A DNA stretch of 64,000 bases from positions 1 through 64,000 of the forward strand of contig NZ_JANFOJ010000016.1 of assembly GCF_024385605.1 (NCBI RefSeq). The letters run 5' to 3'. Below the pieces are notes generated by a model. The model did no database searches, was not told where the DNA came from, and saw only the letters and a list, made by a program, of their open reading frames with translations. Position numbers and translations under genes: made by a program. This DNA comes from Sporolactobacillus sp. STSJ-5 (GTDB lineage: Bacteria > Bacillota > Bacilli > Bacillales > Sporolactobacillaceae). Below are positions 17,707-24,789 of this stretch, in pieces; the stretch's first letter is position 1; every line of letters begins with the position of its first letter.

Positions 17707-18231
17707 TTAAGCGTTTAAGGTGAATTCAGCATCGACACTAATCTTAATTTTGTTGCCGACAACGAGATTGCCGTTTGCAAGCGATTGGCTCCAAACCAGA
17801 CCGTAATCGCGGCGGTCAATGGCGAAATTGAGACTTGCAGCATTGCGCTTCAGGCCGTATGGATCATCGATCGGCGCACCAATTTCTGCTTCAAAGGTTA
17901 CCGGTTTCTTCGTTTCTTTAATGGTGAGGTTGCCTTCGATGGTATAATCTCCACCATCTGCTGATGTTATTTTAGTTGATTCGAATTTAATTTCAGGATA
18001 TTTTTCAGCATCGAAGAAGTCAGCGCTCTTCAAGTGAGCGTCACGATCTTTAATACGTGTTTCAATGCTTGCGACATCAATTGAAACGGCAACTGCCGTA
18101 ATCTTTCCGCTTTCATCAGTTGTTACAGTACCTGAAGTTGTTTTGAAACTGCCCTTCACATTAGAAAGTCCCATGTGTTTTACAGAGAAACCTGTTTCTG
18201 TGTGTGCTGAATCGATTGTCCATTTTGCCAT
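17707..18231 (-). CDS. YceI family polyisoprenoid-binding-like protein
   Basis: YceI proteins form a lipocalin-like barrel that binds isoprenoid or other amphiphilic molecules. Family hallmarks here are the opening W-x-I-D-x-A-H-T, V-K-G-S-F-K, R-x-A-H-L-K-S-A-D-F-F-D, Y-P-E-I-K-F-E-S-T-K and a closing R-x-D-Y-G-L-x-W. No signal peptide is seen, so it is likely cytoplasmic. The second ATG (18231) has GGGAG 9 nt upstream and is preferred over the one at 18237, giving 174 aa. It lies behind an Rrf2-type gene and a palindrome that matches the regulator's own promoter, which suggests direct control. Confidence 0.9.
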   Translation of the reverse strand: MAKWTIDSAHTETGFSVKHMGLSNVKGSFKTTSGTVTTDESGKITAVAVSIDVASIETRIKDRDAHLKSADFFDAEKYPEIKFESTKITSADGGDYTIEGNLTIKETKKPVTFEAEIGAPIDDPYGLKRNAASLNFAIDRRDYGLVWSQSLANGNLVVGNKIKISVDAEFTLNA

Positions 18232-18333
18232 TTTCATCCACTCCCAATAAATTTTTCATGTATTTTTGAAATCAGCGTGGCAGAGCCATTGCCGATTTAT
18301 TACCGCTTTTTCTTATTCCTTTTCTAAACTATT

Positions 18334-18356
18334 GATGTAACAAAAATAGTTACATC
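18334..18356. promoter_or_regulatory. Palindromic operator upstream of yceI
   Basis: GATGTAAC-N7-GTTACATC is a perfect 8+8 inverted repeat. It lies 103 bp before yceI, with a TTGACA box (18366-18361, minus strand) just upstream. The core TGTAAC-N7-RTTACA recurs in the rrf2 promoter at 18801-18819. Confidence 0.7.
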
Positions 18357-18370
18357 TAGATGTCAAAAAA

Positions 18371-18787
18371 TCAAGCTTTATCAAAAAGCTGATGTAGGAT
18401 GCCGTCGATTGTCTCACTGGATAGTTTGCGCTCTAATGCATCCTGAGCAGCGCCAAACGCTTCGTCCAGTGCGCGCCGAATACCTTTGCCAACCGGACAA
18501 TGGGGATTCGGATTGCCGTGGACTGCAAAGAGATTGTCTTTAGGCTCAACCGCATGGAATACGTCGAGCAGCGAAATGTCGGCAGGATCACGTGTTAATG
18601 AGGCGCCAGCCTTGCCGGCAGTAGTCTGAATCAGTTCAGCTTTTTTCAGCATACCGAGCAGCCTTCGGATGACGACCGGATTGGTGTTCACACTTGATGC
18701 GATATAGTCCGACGTTAAATCATCATGAGGCTTGGAGGCGATTAAAGCAAGAATATGAACAGCAACTGCAACTCGAGTATTAATCAT
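18371..18787 (-). CDS. Rrf2 family transcriptional regulator (YwnA-like)
   Basis: The 138-aa product starts with the Rrf2 winged helix (I-N-T-R-V-A-V-A-V-H-I-L) and has the recognition segment V-N-T-N-P-V-V-I-R-R-L-L. The wing has G-K-A-G-A-S-L-T-R. Only one Cys (in N-P-H-C-P-V-G) is visible in the region where iron-sulfur members have three, so it is more like the non-cluster YwnA/CymR-like branch. ATG 18787 has GAGGTGAGG upstream and is better than GTG 18796. Its promoter carries the same palindrome as that of yceI downstream, which suggests autoregulation and yceI control. Confidence 0.88.
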   Translation of the reverse strand: MINTRVAVAVHILALIASKPHDDLTSDYIASSVNTNPVVIRRLLGMLKKAELIQTTAGKAGASLTRDPADISLLDVFHAVEPKDNLFAVHGNPNPHCPVGKGIRRALDEAFGAAQDALERKLSSETIDGILHQLFDKA

Positions 18788-18799
18788 TTCCCTCACCTC

Positions 18800-18836
18800 T
18801 TGTAACCATTATAATTACAACTATACATCCTGTCAA
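18800..18836 (-). promoter_or_regulatory. rrf2 promoter with overlapping operator
   Basis: The minus strand carries TTGACA (18836-18831), a 17-bp spacer and TATAAT (18813-18808), a near-perfect sigma-A promoter. TTGTAA-N9-TTACAA (18800-18820) spans the -10 box, so a bound repressor would block it. Confidence 0.8.
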
Positions 18837-18949
18837 CCAAATAATTAAAAAAGAACACTATTTTTTGTGACTTAGCTAACTTACTAAGCATTAGAAGAGT
18901 ACTGCGCAACATCGTATCAATTGAAAAAACACTTATAATATGAGAAAAG

Positions 18950-19151
18950 CTGAACCGAAGAGAAGGAGTTAGACCGAACGCTTGAAAATCTAGATCGAAT
19001 CCATGGAAAGTTAGGCCAAATTCATAAAAAGTTAGACTGAAAAGCGGAGGTTTGGCCGAACCAATAAAAAATTAGACCGAACGCTCGAAAAGTTAGGCAG
19101 AATCCATGGAAAAATGGACCGAATCTAGTGAGAGTTAGACCGAATCTCCCC
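18950..19151. repeat. Degenerate tandem repeat, period about 21 bp
   Basis: Nine consecutive units of 17-22 bp begin with TTAGACCGAA or a variant (TTAGGCCAAA, TTTGGCCGAA, TGGACCGAAT) and most end in GAAAAG. Unit starts are near 18969, 18991, 19011, 19032, 19051, 19072, 19093, 19115 and 19135. The longer 18788-19230 gap holds this block, the rrf2 promoter and the rpiA terminator, and no convincing gene. Confidence 0.8.
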
Positions 19152-19189
19152 GTATTGCGCGGTCTGTCCTTACTGTGCAATATTAGAAT

Positions 19190-19223
19190 AAACCCCCTAT
19201 CTGCGCTTCAGATAGGGGGTTTA
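19190..19223 (-). terminator. Terminator after rpiA
   Basis: A 13-bp stem AACCCCCTATCTG / CAGATAGGGGGTT lies 8 bp after the rpiA stop on the minus strand and is followed by a modest T-rich run. Confidence 0.75.
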
Positions 19224-19230
19224 GGTGAGA

Positions 19231-19902
19231 TTATTTGTTCAGAGTATCGGTATGTCCGTCGGGGTAGCCGACGATGACTTTGTCTGTCATACCGAGGAAA
19301 AGGCCGTGTTCGACGACTCCGGTGAGATGATCCAGTTCATTCGCCAATTGTTCGGGATTGGAAATGGACTGCAAGTGAAGGTCAAGAATGTAATGATGCG
19401 CATCGGTCACGTAAGGTTGTCCGTCCGCGGCGCATCGAAGTTCGGGGCGGTACCCTTTTTCAGACAGATAGGCATTGACATGCTTCCATCCGAAGGGAAC
19501 GACTTCAACCGGTAGAGGAAAGGCGCCGAGCTGTTCAACCTTTTTCGTATTGTCGACGATCCAAATGCGGCGCGTGGATGCTTTGGCGACCAGCTTTTCA
19601 TAGAGCAAAGCGCCGCCTCCGCCTTTGATCCCGTTTAATTCTGAATCTACTTCATCGGCTCCGTCGACCGTTACATCGATTTTTGCGACGTCATTCAACG
19701 CACGCATCGGAATTTTCCATTCGCTGGCAAGGTCAATGGTTTTTTGAGATGTCGCGACCCCGGTCATCGTAAATCCATTTGCTACTTTTTCAGCCAGTGC
19801 TTCAAGAAAGTAATAAACAGTTGATCCAGTACCAAGGCCGATGGTCATTCCCTCTTTAATTTCATCAACAGCGCCTCTGCCTGCTGATTGTTTTCCGTTC
19901 AT
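19231..19902 (-). CDS. rpiA: Ribose-5-phosphate isomerase A
   Basis: RpiA interconverts ribose-5-phosphate and ribulose-5-phosphate in the non-oxidative pentose phosphate route. The conserved G-L-G-T-G-S-T phosphate loop, D-G-A-D-E-V-D with catalytic Asp, and K-G-G-G-G-A-L-L-Y-E-K are present. Of two in-frame ATGs, the second (19902) has GAGGG at a 6-nt spacing and gives 223 aa, the usual length. It is monocistronic, with its own promoter and terminator. B. subtilis itself uses RpiB, so the A-type here is a useful difference. Confidence 0.95.
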   Translation of the reverse strand: MNGKQSAGRGAVDEIKEGMTIGLGTGSTVYYFLEALAEKVANGFTMTGVATSQKTIDLASEWKIPMRALNDVAKIDVTVDGADEVDSELNGIKGGGGALLYEKLVAKASTRRIWIVDNTKKVEQLGAFPLPVEVVPFGWKHVNAYLSEKGYRPELRCAADGQPYVTDAHHYILDLHLQSISNPEQLANELDHLTGVVEHGLFLGMTDKVIVGYPDGHTDTLNK

Positions 19903-19972
19903 ACTCATCCCTCGTTTTCTATTCGATTAAGGCTCTGATTAGTTGTCCATTGAATGGTAACGTTCTCATTGT

Positions 19973-20001
19973 ATTATAGCGAAAGTGCCGAGCAGTGCCA
20001 A
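19973..20001 (-). promoter_or_regulatory. rpiA promoter
   Basis: The minus strand has TTGGCA (20001-19996), a 17-bp spacer and TATAAT (19978-19973), about 70 nt before the start codon. Confidence 0.7.
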
Positions 20002-20046
20002 TGGTTCCGTGAGAACTTGCACCTTGCCCGACACTTCATTTCCGTA

Positions 20047-20790
20047 TTATTTTGCGACCTTCTGAAAACTTTTCCGCAGGTCGAGAGCAGCCTCGGGATG
20101 ATCGGTAATAATGGCGTCAAGACCCATTTCAAAAGCAAGCTGCATATTTTTCGGCTGATTGACTGTCCACGCGCGCACCTTGAGTCCGTGCTCTTGGAGC
20201 TGTGCTGCTGTCTCAGAAAAAGCAGTCGGCTGCCAGAGATGCTGAGCGGTCGCGCCGACCTGTTGGGTGTAGCGCCACGGTTCGACCAAACGCTCCCATA
20301 AAAGAAGTGCGATGTCTGCAGTTGGATTAATTTTCTTCAATCGGATCAACGATTCATGATTGAAGGATGAGTAGACAACGGGAAGATGCGGCCGATAATG
20401 ATCGACGAGCTGCGCTACCCGCGCTTCGATACCGGGATAAACGTTGCGGTCGGTTTTAAACTCTATATTCAGAACGCCGGGATAATCGGCTAGAAGTTCA
20501 AGCACTTGAATAAGCGTAGGTACACGTGTTCCTTTGAATTTTGGCGAAAACCAAGATCCTGCGTCAAATTGCTTTAATTCTTCTAGAGTGTATGATTTAA
20601 TCTGGCCCTTGCCATTAGTCGTTCGATCAATCTTTTCATCGTGCATAACCACGACCTGCTGATCCTTTGTCAAATGAACATCAAGCTCAATGCCATCGCT
20701 TCCGACACGCATCGCTTCTTCAAACGAATCAAGCGTATTCTCAGGACAATTGCATTTACTGCCGCGATGGGCATATACTGCTGTTTTCAT
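20047..20790 (-). CDS. Glycerophosphodiester phosphodiesterase (cytoplasmic, UgpQ-like)
   Basis: The enzyme hydrolyses glycerophosphodiesters to glycerol-3-phosphate and an alcohol. The GDPD signature is complete: A-H-R-G-S at the N-terminus, P-E-N-T, the E-L-D-V metal pair and H-D at about residue 51. The closing T-V-N-Q / I-I-T-D-H-P is typical. At 247 aa with no signal peptide it is the intracellular type, distinct from secreted GlpQ. ATG 20790 follows GGAGG. It lies between trpEG and rpiA but is separated from both by terminator or promoter signals. Confidence 0.93.
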   Translation of the reverse strand: MKTAVYAHRGSKCNCPENTLDSFEEAMRVGSDGIELDVHLTKDQQVVVMHDEKIDRTTNGKGQIKSYTLEELKQFDAGSWFSPKFKGTRVPTLIQVLELLADYPGVLNIEFKTDRNVYPGIEARVAQLVDHYRPHLPVVYSSFNHESLIRLKKINPTADIALLLWERLVEPWRYTQQVGATAQHLWQPTAFSETAAQLQEHGLKVRAWTVNQPKNMQLAFEMGLDAIITDHPEAALDLRKSFQKVAK

Positions 20791-20814
20791 AGATATCCTC
20801 CCTCATCCATAAAA

Positions 20815-20846
20815 AGAAAAACGGATTAGCTCCTCACATCTAATCA
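20815..20846 (-). terminator. Likely terminator after the trpE-trpG fusion
   Basis: On the minus strand GATTAG-N9-CTAATC is followed by CGTTTTTC. It lies between the fused anthranilate synthase gene and the phosphodiesterase gene. Confidence 0.55.
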
Positions 20847-21017
20847 TCGAAGGCATACATCTAAACCTGACTGTCGATAACTTAGCCTTTACCTAAAGTT
20901 TACCATGCACCGAGATTCCATTCATTCGTTACTTTATGATTCACCTGCTAAAGTAATGATGGAGATTATGCGGCGTATAAACCCAATAGCTCTCCATGAT
21001 GAAACGACATAGCCGCC

Positions 21018-23210
21018 TTAAGGTTGAACGGCTGAATAAAGACGAACGCTTCTAAGAACATTCTCCAAAATATTCATACCTGCATTTTCTCCGAGGCTCA
21101 TAATTGACTCGGGATGAAACTGGACAGCCGTGATCGGCAGGCTTCGATGCTCCACAGCCATAATGACATGATCGTCAGATTCTGCTGTAGCATTGAGCTC
21201 TGGCGGCAGCTGGTCGACATAAAGCGAGTGGTAGCGTCCTGCTTTAAAATTCCGAGGAACATTGTGAAATAAAGGACTGTCCTTGTGATGAATCACTGAT
21301 GATTTGCCGTGCGTGGGTATTGGCAGGATTCCGAGTGATCCGCCAAAGTAATTGACAATACCCTGAAGGCCGAGACAGATGCCGAATAGTGGGAGCTGAT
21401 GCTCCAAACAAAGGTCAATCGTTTCCTGCATGTTGAACCGTTCCGGACGACCCGGCCCGGGAGAAAGGACGACAAGATCAATGGGCTCGGACCCCGCTCG
21501 GATCATTTGCCGGGCTGCCGGACTTCGGCGAACGGTCACGATTGCGCCAAGCGATTGAAAATAGCCGGAAAGGGTATGCACAAAGGAATCTTCATGATCA
21601 ACAAAAAGAACATGGAGAGGGTGCTGGTCCTCTTTTCCCGCGACTTGCTTAACAACGGACTCCTCTTTGGACGAGGATGGACGAAGTGCCTCAATTAATG
21701 CACCGGCTTTAGTCAATGTCTCTCTTTCTTCACTTTCCGGATCGGAATCATAGAGCAGCGTTGCACCGACTCGTATCTGGGCTTCCCCGTGCTGCAGCCG
21801 CAGGCAGCGCAGCGTAAGGCCTGTGTTCATGTCACCATTGAAACCGATCCAGCCGACCGCGCCGCCATACCAGCCGCGCGCGGTTTTTTCATGCTGTTCA
21901 ATCCAGCGCATTGCCTCAAGCTTTGGTGCTCCTGTGATGGTGACCGCCCACATATGGCTGATAAAAGCATCGATGGCATCACAATCTTCCTTCAGCTGTC
22001 CTTTAATATGATCTACCGTATGAAAGAGATGGGAATACGTTTCGATCTGCCGTCTCCCGACCACTTCAACAGAACCGGGGATACAAATCCTCGATTTATC
22101 ATTCCGATCGACATCGGTACACATCGTGAGTTCCGATTCTTCTTTTTTAGAACCAAGCAAGGTCTTGATTTGTTCGGCGTCTTCGATGACAGAGCCTTTT
22201 CTGCGGATCGTCCCAGAGATCGGGCATGTCTCCACTGTCGCGCCATCGACACGTACGTACATTTCCGGAGAGCAACCAATCAGAAACTCTTCATTATTTA
22301 AATGGATGAGGAAACCATAGGGGCTTGGATTAATGCACTGCAGTCGCTGAAAAACATGTGAAGGCCGACTTGAACAGTGCTGAGTCAGAACACGGCTTGG
22401 CACGACTTCAAACAGGTCGCCTTTTTTAAATGCTGCTTTTGCTTTGCGTACAAGTGCGGCATAATCCCCTTTTTGATCAGCGACACCGGATGAAGCACTC
22501 GATTTTTTGTCGAACCGGGCAACTGCACCGAAATGCGGTTTGTTTTCGGTAGAAAGCTTTCCGTAAGCAAATTCATAGGTTAATTGATACGCGTTGTTTT
22601 TCTCCCGATCAACAACAATCAGCTCATCGGGAAGGTAAAGCTGCAGATCATTTTGTTCCGAATTTCGATCTTTATTCAGAGTGTAGTGCTCAAACTGGAG
22701 GACAAGATCGAAACCAAAAGCACCATAAAGGCCGAGAAAATCATCATCAATGTGAAAAAGTGTTTCAATTTCTCGAAGCAATGTGAACAGTGAAGAACGC
22801 TTTGTTCGATTCTCTTCTTGAATCAATGCTTCATCGGTCACACGGATGTTGCCGATCAGAGCAGATGAATGACGGGACGTTATTTCTAAATCAGGATGGG
22901 TTAAGCGATCAGTCAGAAAGGCAATCAGTACCTTCCCGCGTTCATTGAGTGCTTTAATTTGAAAGGAATGGTTCTTTGATGTCAGTTCAAGCGGCGGGTT
23001 CACAAACCCGATATCCCAGCGCGAATAACGGCCCGGAAAACGGTAGGTACTGGAGAACAGTGCGCCTTTGTGTTCATCAAGGCGTTCTGCAAGATTTAAA
23101 ATAGCCGGTTCACCAGAGATCGGTACCTGGCTGCGGGTAATGATCATACCCTTGTCAGTGGTGTAAAGAGTGGATGCTTGTGATTTGTCAATTTGTGATA
23201 AGATACTCAT
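21018..23210 (-). CDS. Fused anthranilate synthase (TrpE-TrpG)
   Basis: One 730-aa chain carries both subunits of anthranilate synthase, which turns chorismate and glutamine into anthranilate. Residues about 1-500 are the chorismate-binding part, with C-P-I-S-G-T-I-R-R, C-T-D-V-D-R-N-D-K, T-I-T-G-A-P-K and G-W-Y-G-G-A-V-G. Residues about 540-725 are a class I glutamine amidotransferase with nucleophile Cys in GICLGLQ and the Q-F-H-P-E-S triad part. This layout matches the fused clade best known from Rhizobiales and some other bacteria. The ATG at 23210 has GGAGG 7-8 nt upstream. No other trp gene is in the window. An aminodeoxychorismate or phenazine-type role is less likely. Confidence 0.9.
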   Translation of the reverse strand: MSILSQIDKSQASTLYTTDKGMIITRSQVPISGEPAILNLAERLDEHKGALFSSTYRFPGRYSRWDIGFVNPPLELTSKNHSFQIKALNERGKVLIAFLTDRLTHPDLEITSRHSSALIGNIRVTDEALIQEENRTKRSSLFTLLREIETLFHIDDDFLGLYGAFGFDLVLQFEHYTLNKDRNSEQNDLQLYLPDELIVVDREKNNAYQLTYEFAYGKLSTENKPHFGAVARFDKKSSASSGVADQKGDYAALVRKAKAAFKKGDLFEVVPSRVLTQHCSSRPSHVFQRLQCINPSPYGFLIHLNNEEFLIGCSPEMYVRVDGATVETCPISGTIRRKGSVIEDAEQIKTLLGSKKEESELTMCTDVDRNDKSRICIPGSVEVVGRRQIETYSHLFHTVDHIKGQLKEDCDAIDAFISHMWAVTITGAPKLEAMRWIEQHEKTARGWYGGAVGWIGFNGDMNTGLTLRCLRLQHGEAQIRVGATLLYDSDPESEERETLTKAGALIEALRPSSSKEESVVKQVAGKEDQHPLHVLFVDHEDSFVHTLSGYFQSLGAIVTVRRSPAARQMIRAGSEPIDLVVLSPGPGRPERFNMQETIDLCLEHQLPLFGICLGLQGIVNYFGGSLGILPIPTHGKSSVIHHKDSPLFHNVPRNFKAGRYHSLYVDQLPPELNATAESDDHVIMAVEHRSLPITAVQFHPESIMSLGENAGMNILENVLRSVRLYSAVQP

Positions 23211-23222
23211 CTTATCAACCTC

Positions 23223-23244
23223 CTGTATAAATAGATTTATACAG
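23223..23244. promoter_or_regulatory. Perfect palindrome just upstream of trpE-trpG
   Basis: CTGTATAAAT-N2-ATTTATACAG is a perfect 10+10 inverted repeat ending at the GGAGG ribosome site of the fusion gene. It contains -10-like TATAAA and TATACA hexamers. It may be an operator, or an RNA hairpin close to the ribosome site. Confidence 0.6.
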
Positions 23245-23469
23245 AAGAGCAACTCTGAATCAGAAAGAGACGTCGAATAAAAGCGGCCGTCTGCAAGTCA
23301 CTAAAAAATGTACGATTCTGTTCTCAACTCTGCTCTTCTTTACTCTGCTTAACTGTGCTAAACTAAACTTCTTATATCATACATGGGAACTCGTTTCTAT
23401 TCAACTGAGAACCGGTTGACGGTCTCATTATAATAAGATGTGACGAAGAACACAGAGAGGAAGAAAAAA

Positions 23470-24405
23470 GTGGCAGAACTTGTGCGGCGCTTTGCTGCCA
23501 CACGATCTTGGCAGCGGTCGATCGGTATGATGCTCGTGCTCTGCGGTGCGACATTATGGGGTGTTTCTGGAAATGTTGCCCAGTATTTATTTGAAGCTCA
23601 GCACATCAATGCCGGGTGGCTGACTTCTGTTCGTATGCTGACGGCAGGCATACTGCTGCTCATCTTGACGCAATTTGGAAAAGAACGTCATCTGACCTGG
23701 TCTGTTTGGAAAAATGGAAAAACAGTGTCAGGTATGCTTATTTTTGGATTAATCGGGATGATTGGTGCTCAATATACGTATTTTGAAGCGATTGCCGCAG
23801 GTAATGCGGCTACGGCAACGCTGCTGCAGTATCTTAGTCCGGTCCTGATCATGCTCTACTTAATGATCCGTTGGCGCAAAAAACCGTCCGGAGTAGAATT
23901 AGCGGCAATTTTAATGGCATTGCTTGGTGTTTTTTTAATAGCGACAAAAGGGCATCCGGATCAGTTGTCGATTGCTCCGCTTGCCGTTTTTTGGGGACTG
24001 ATGTCGGCACTGGGCGGTGCCATCTATGCGACACAGCCTGGAAAACTACTGAAACAATTCGGTCCCGGAGTTGTTGTCGGCTGGGGGATGGTCATTGGTG
24101 GAATCGCAATGAGCGTACTGTATCCACCTTGGCATTTCAACGGAAATCTTTCCGTTCAATTAATAATGGGCATTGCTTTTGTCATTCTTTTTGGCACACT
24201 GCTTGCATTTTACTTGTATTTGGCCAGCCTGAAGTATTTAAAACCAATAGAAACCAGTCTGCTTGGCTGCGCCGAACCGCTGTCTGCAGCCATTGTCAGT
24301 GTTGCTTGGATGCATGTTCCACTCACAGTGTTTGATTGGATGGGAGCGGCATGCATTATTGGTACAGTCGTCATGCTGTCACTGACACGAAAAAAGCTGC
24401 GGTAA
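23470..24405 (+). CDS. EamA/DMT family transporter
   Basis: The 311-aa protein is a ten-helix drug/metabolite transporter with two EamA repeats. It opens with G-A-T-L-W-G-V-S-G, the second repeat starts near W-G-L-M-S-A-L-G-G-A-I-Y-A, and P-I-E-T-S-L-L-G-C-A-E-P-L closes repeat two. It resembles the YicL/YdeD-like amino-acid or metabolite exporters. The frame opens at 23440, but the GTG at 23470 has GAGAGG at good spacing. It is divergent from the fused anthranilate synthase gene with about 260 bp between, so export of an aromatic compound is a possible but unproven link. Confidence 0.85.
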   Translation: MAELVRRFAATRSWQRSIGMMLVLCGATLWGVSGNVAQYLFEAQHINAGWLTSVRMLTAGILLLILTQFGKERHLTWSVWKNGKTVSGMLIFGLIGMIGAQYTYFEAIAAGNAATATLLQYLSPVLIMLYLMIRWRKKPSGVELAAILMALLGVFLIATKGHPDQLSIAPLAVFWGLMSALGGAIYATQPGKLLKQFGPGVVVGWGMVIGGIAMSVLYPPWHFNGNLSVQLIMGIAFVILFGTLLAFYLYLASLKYLKPIETSLLGCAEPLSAAIVSVAWMHVPLTVFDWMGAACIIGTVVMLSLTRKKLR

Positions 24406-24789
24406 ACATGGAAATAAAGGGAAATGATGTCGCTTGCTGATTATTACCTGGGAAATGATGACGAATGATGCGCTTTTATTCTTAAACTGTTGATTTTTGT
24501 TTCATAAAATAATAAAGAGTAAAGATAAGATATTAATGGCGCTGCCTTTATTAAAAAATAATTCAACTTATAATAGATAAGAACTTCCAGTTTCTGCACC
24601 TGTTCAGTAGATGTCTAAGACGTATCATTACCAAATTTTTCTGTGTTGCTTCATTCAAAAATGAGGCATACAATCAATCTGCACAAATCGAAGGAGTATA
24701 ACGCAATAGATCTTGTGGAAGATTGCCAAAAATCTATTCTCATTCACTTCAAAGAGTTAAGTAATACTGCATGAAGAAGGGGCACATTT
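24406..24789 (+). other. Long intergenic region before kimA
   Basis: This 384-bp gap has no convincing gene. An A/T-rich stretch with TTATAATAG (about 24569-24577) could be a -10 region. That would give a leader of about 200 nt with a small hairpin GCTTCATT / AATGAGGC at about 24649-24667. I looked for the c-di-AMP (ydaO) riboswitch core that precedes kimA in B. subtilis and saw none of its conserved segments. Confidence 0.5.

Noticed and set aside
18950-19151. Repeat block considered as a CRISPR array
   Set aside because: Units vary in sequence and length, there are no constant repeats with unique spacers, and no cas genes are present.
24406-24789. c-di-AMP riboswitch expected before kimA
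   Set aside because: I could not see the conserved ydaO core segments; a model search would be decisive.
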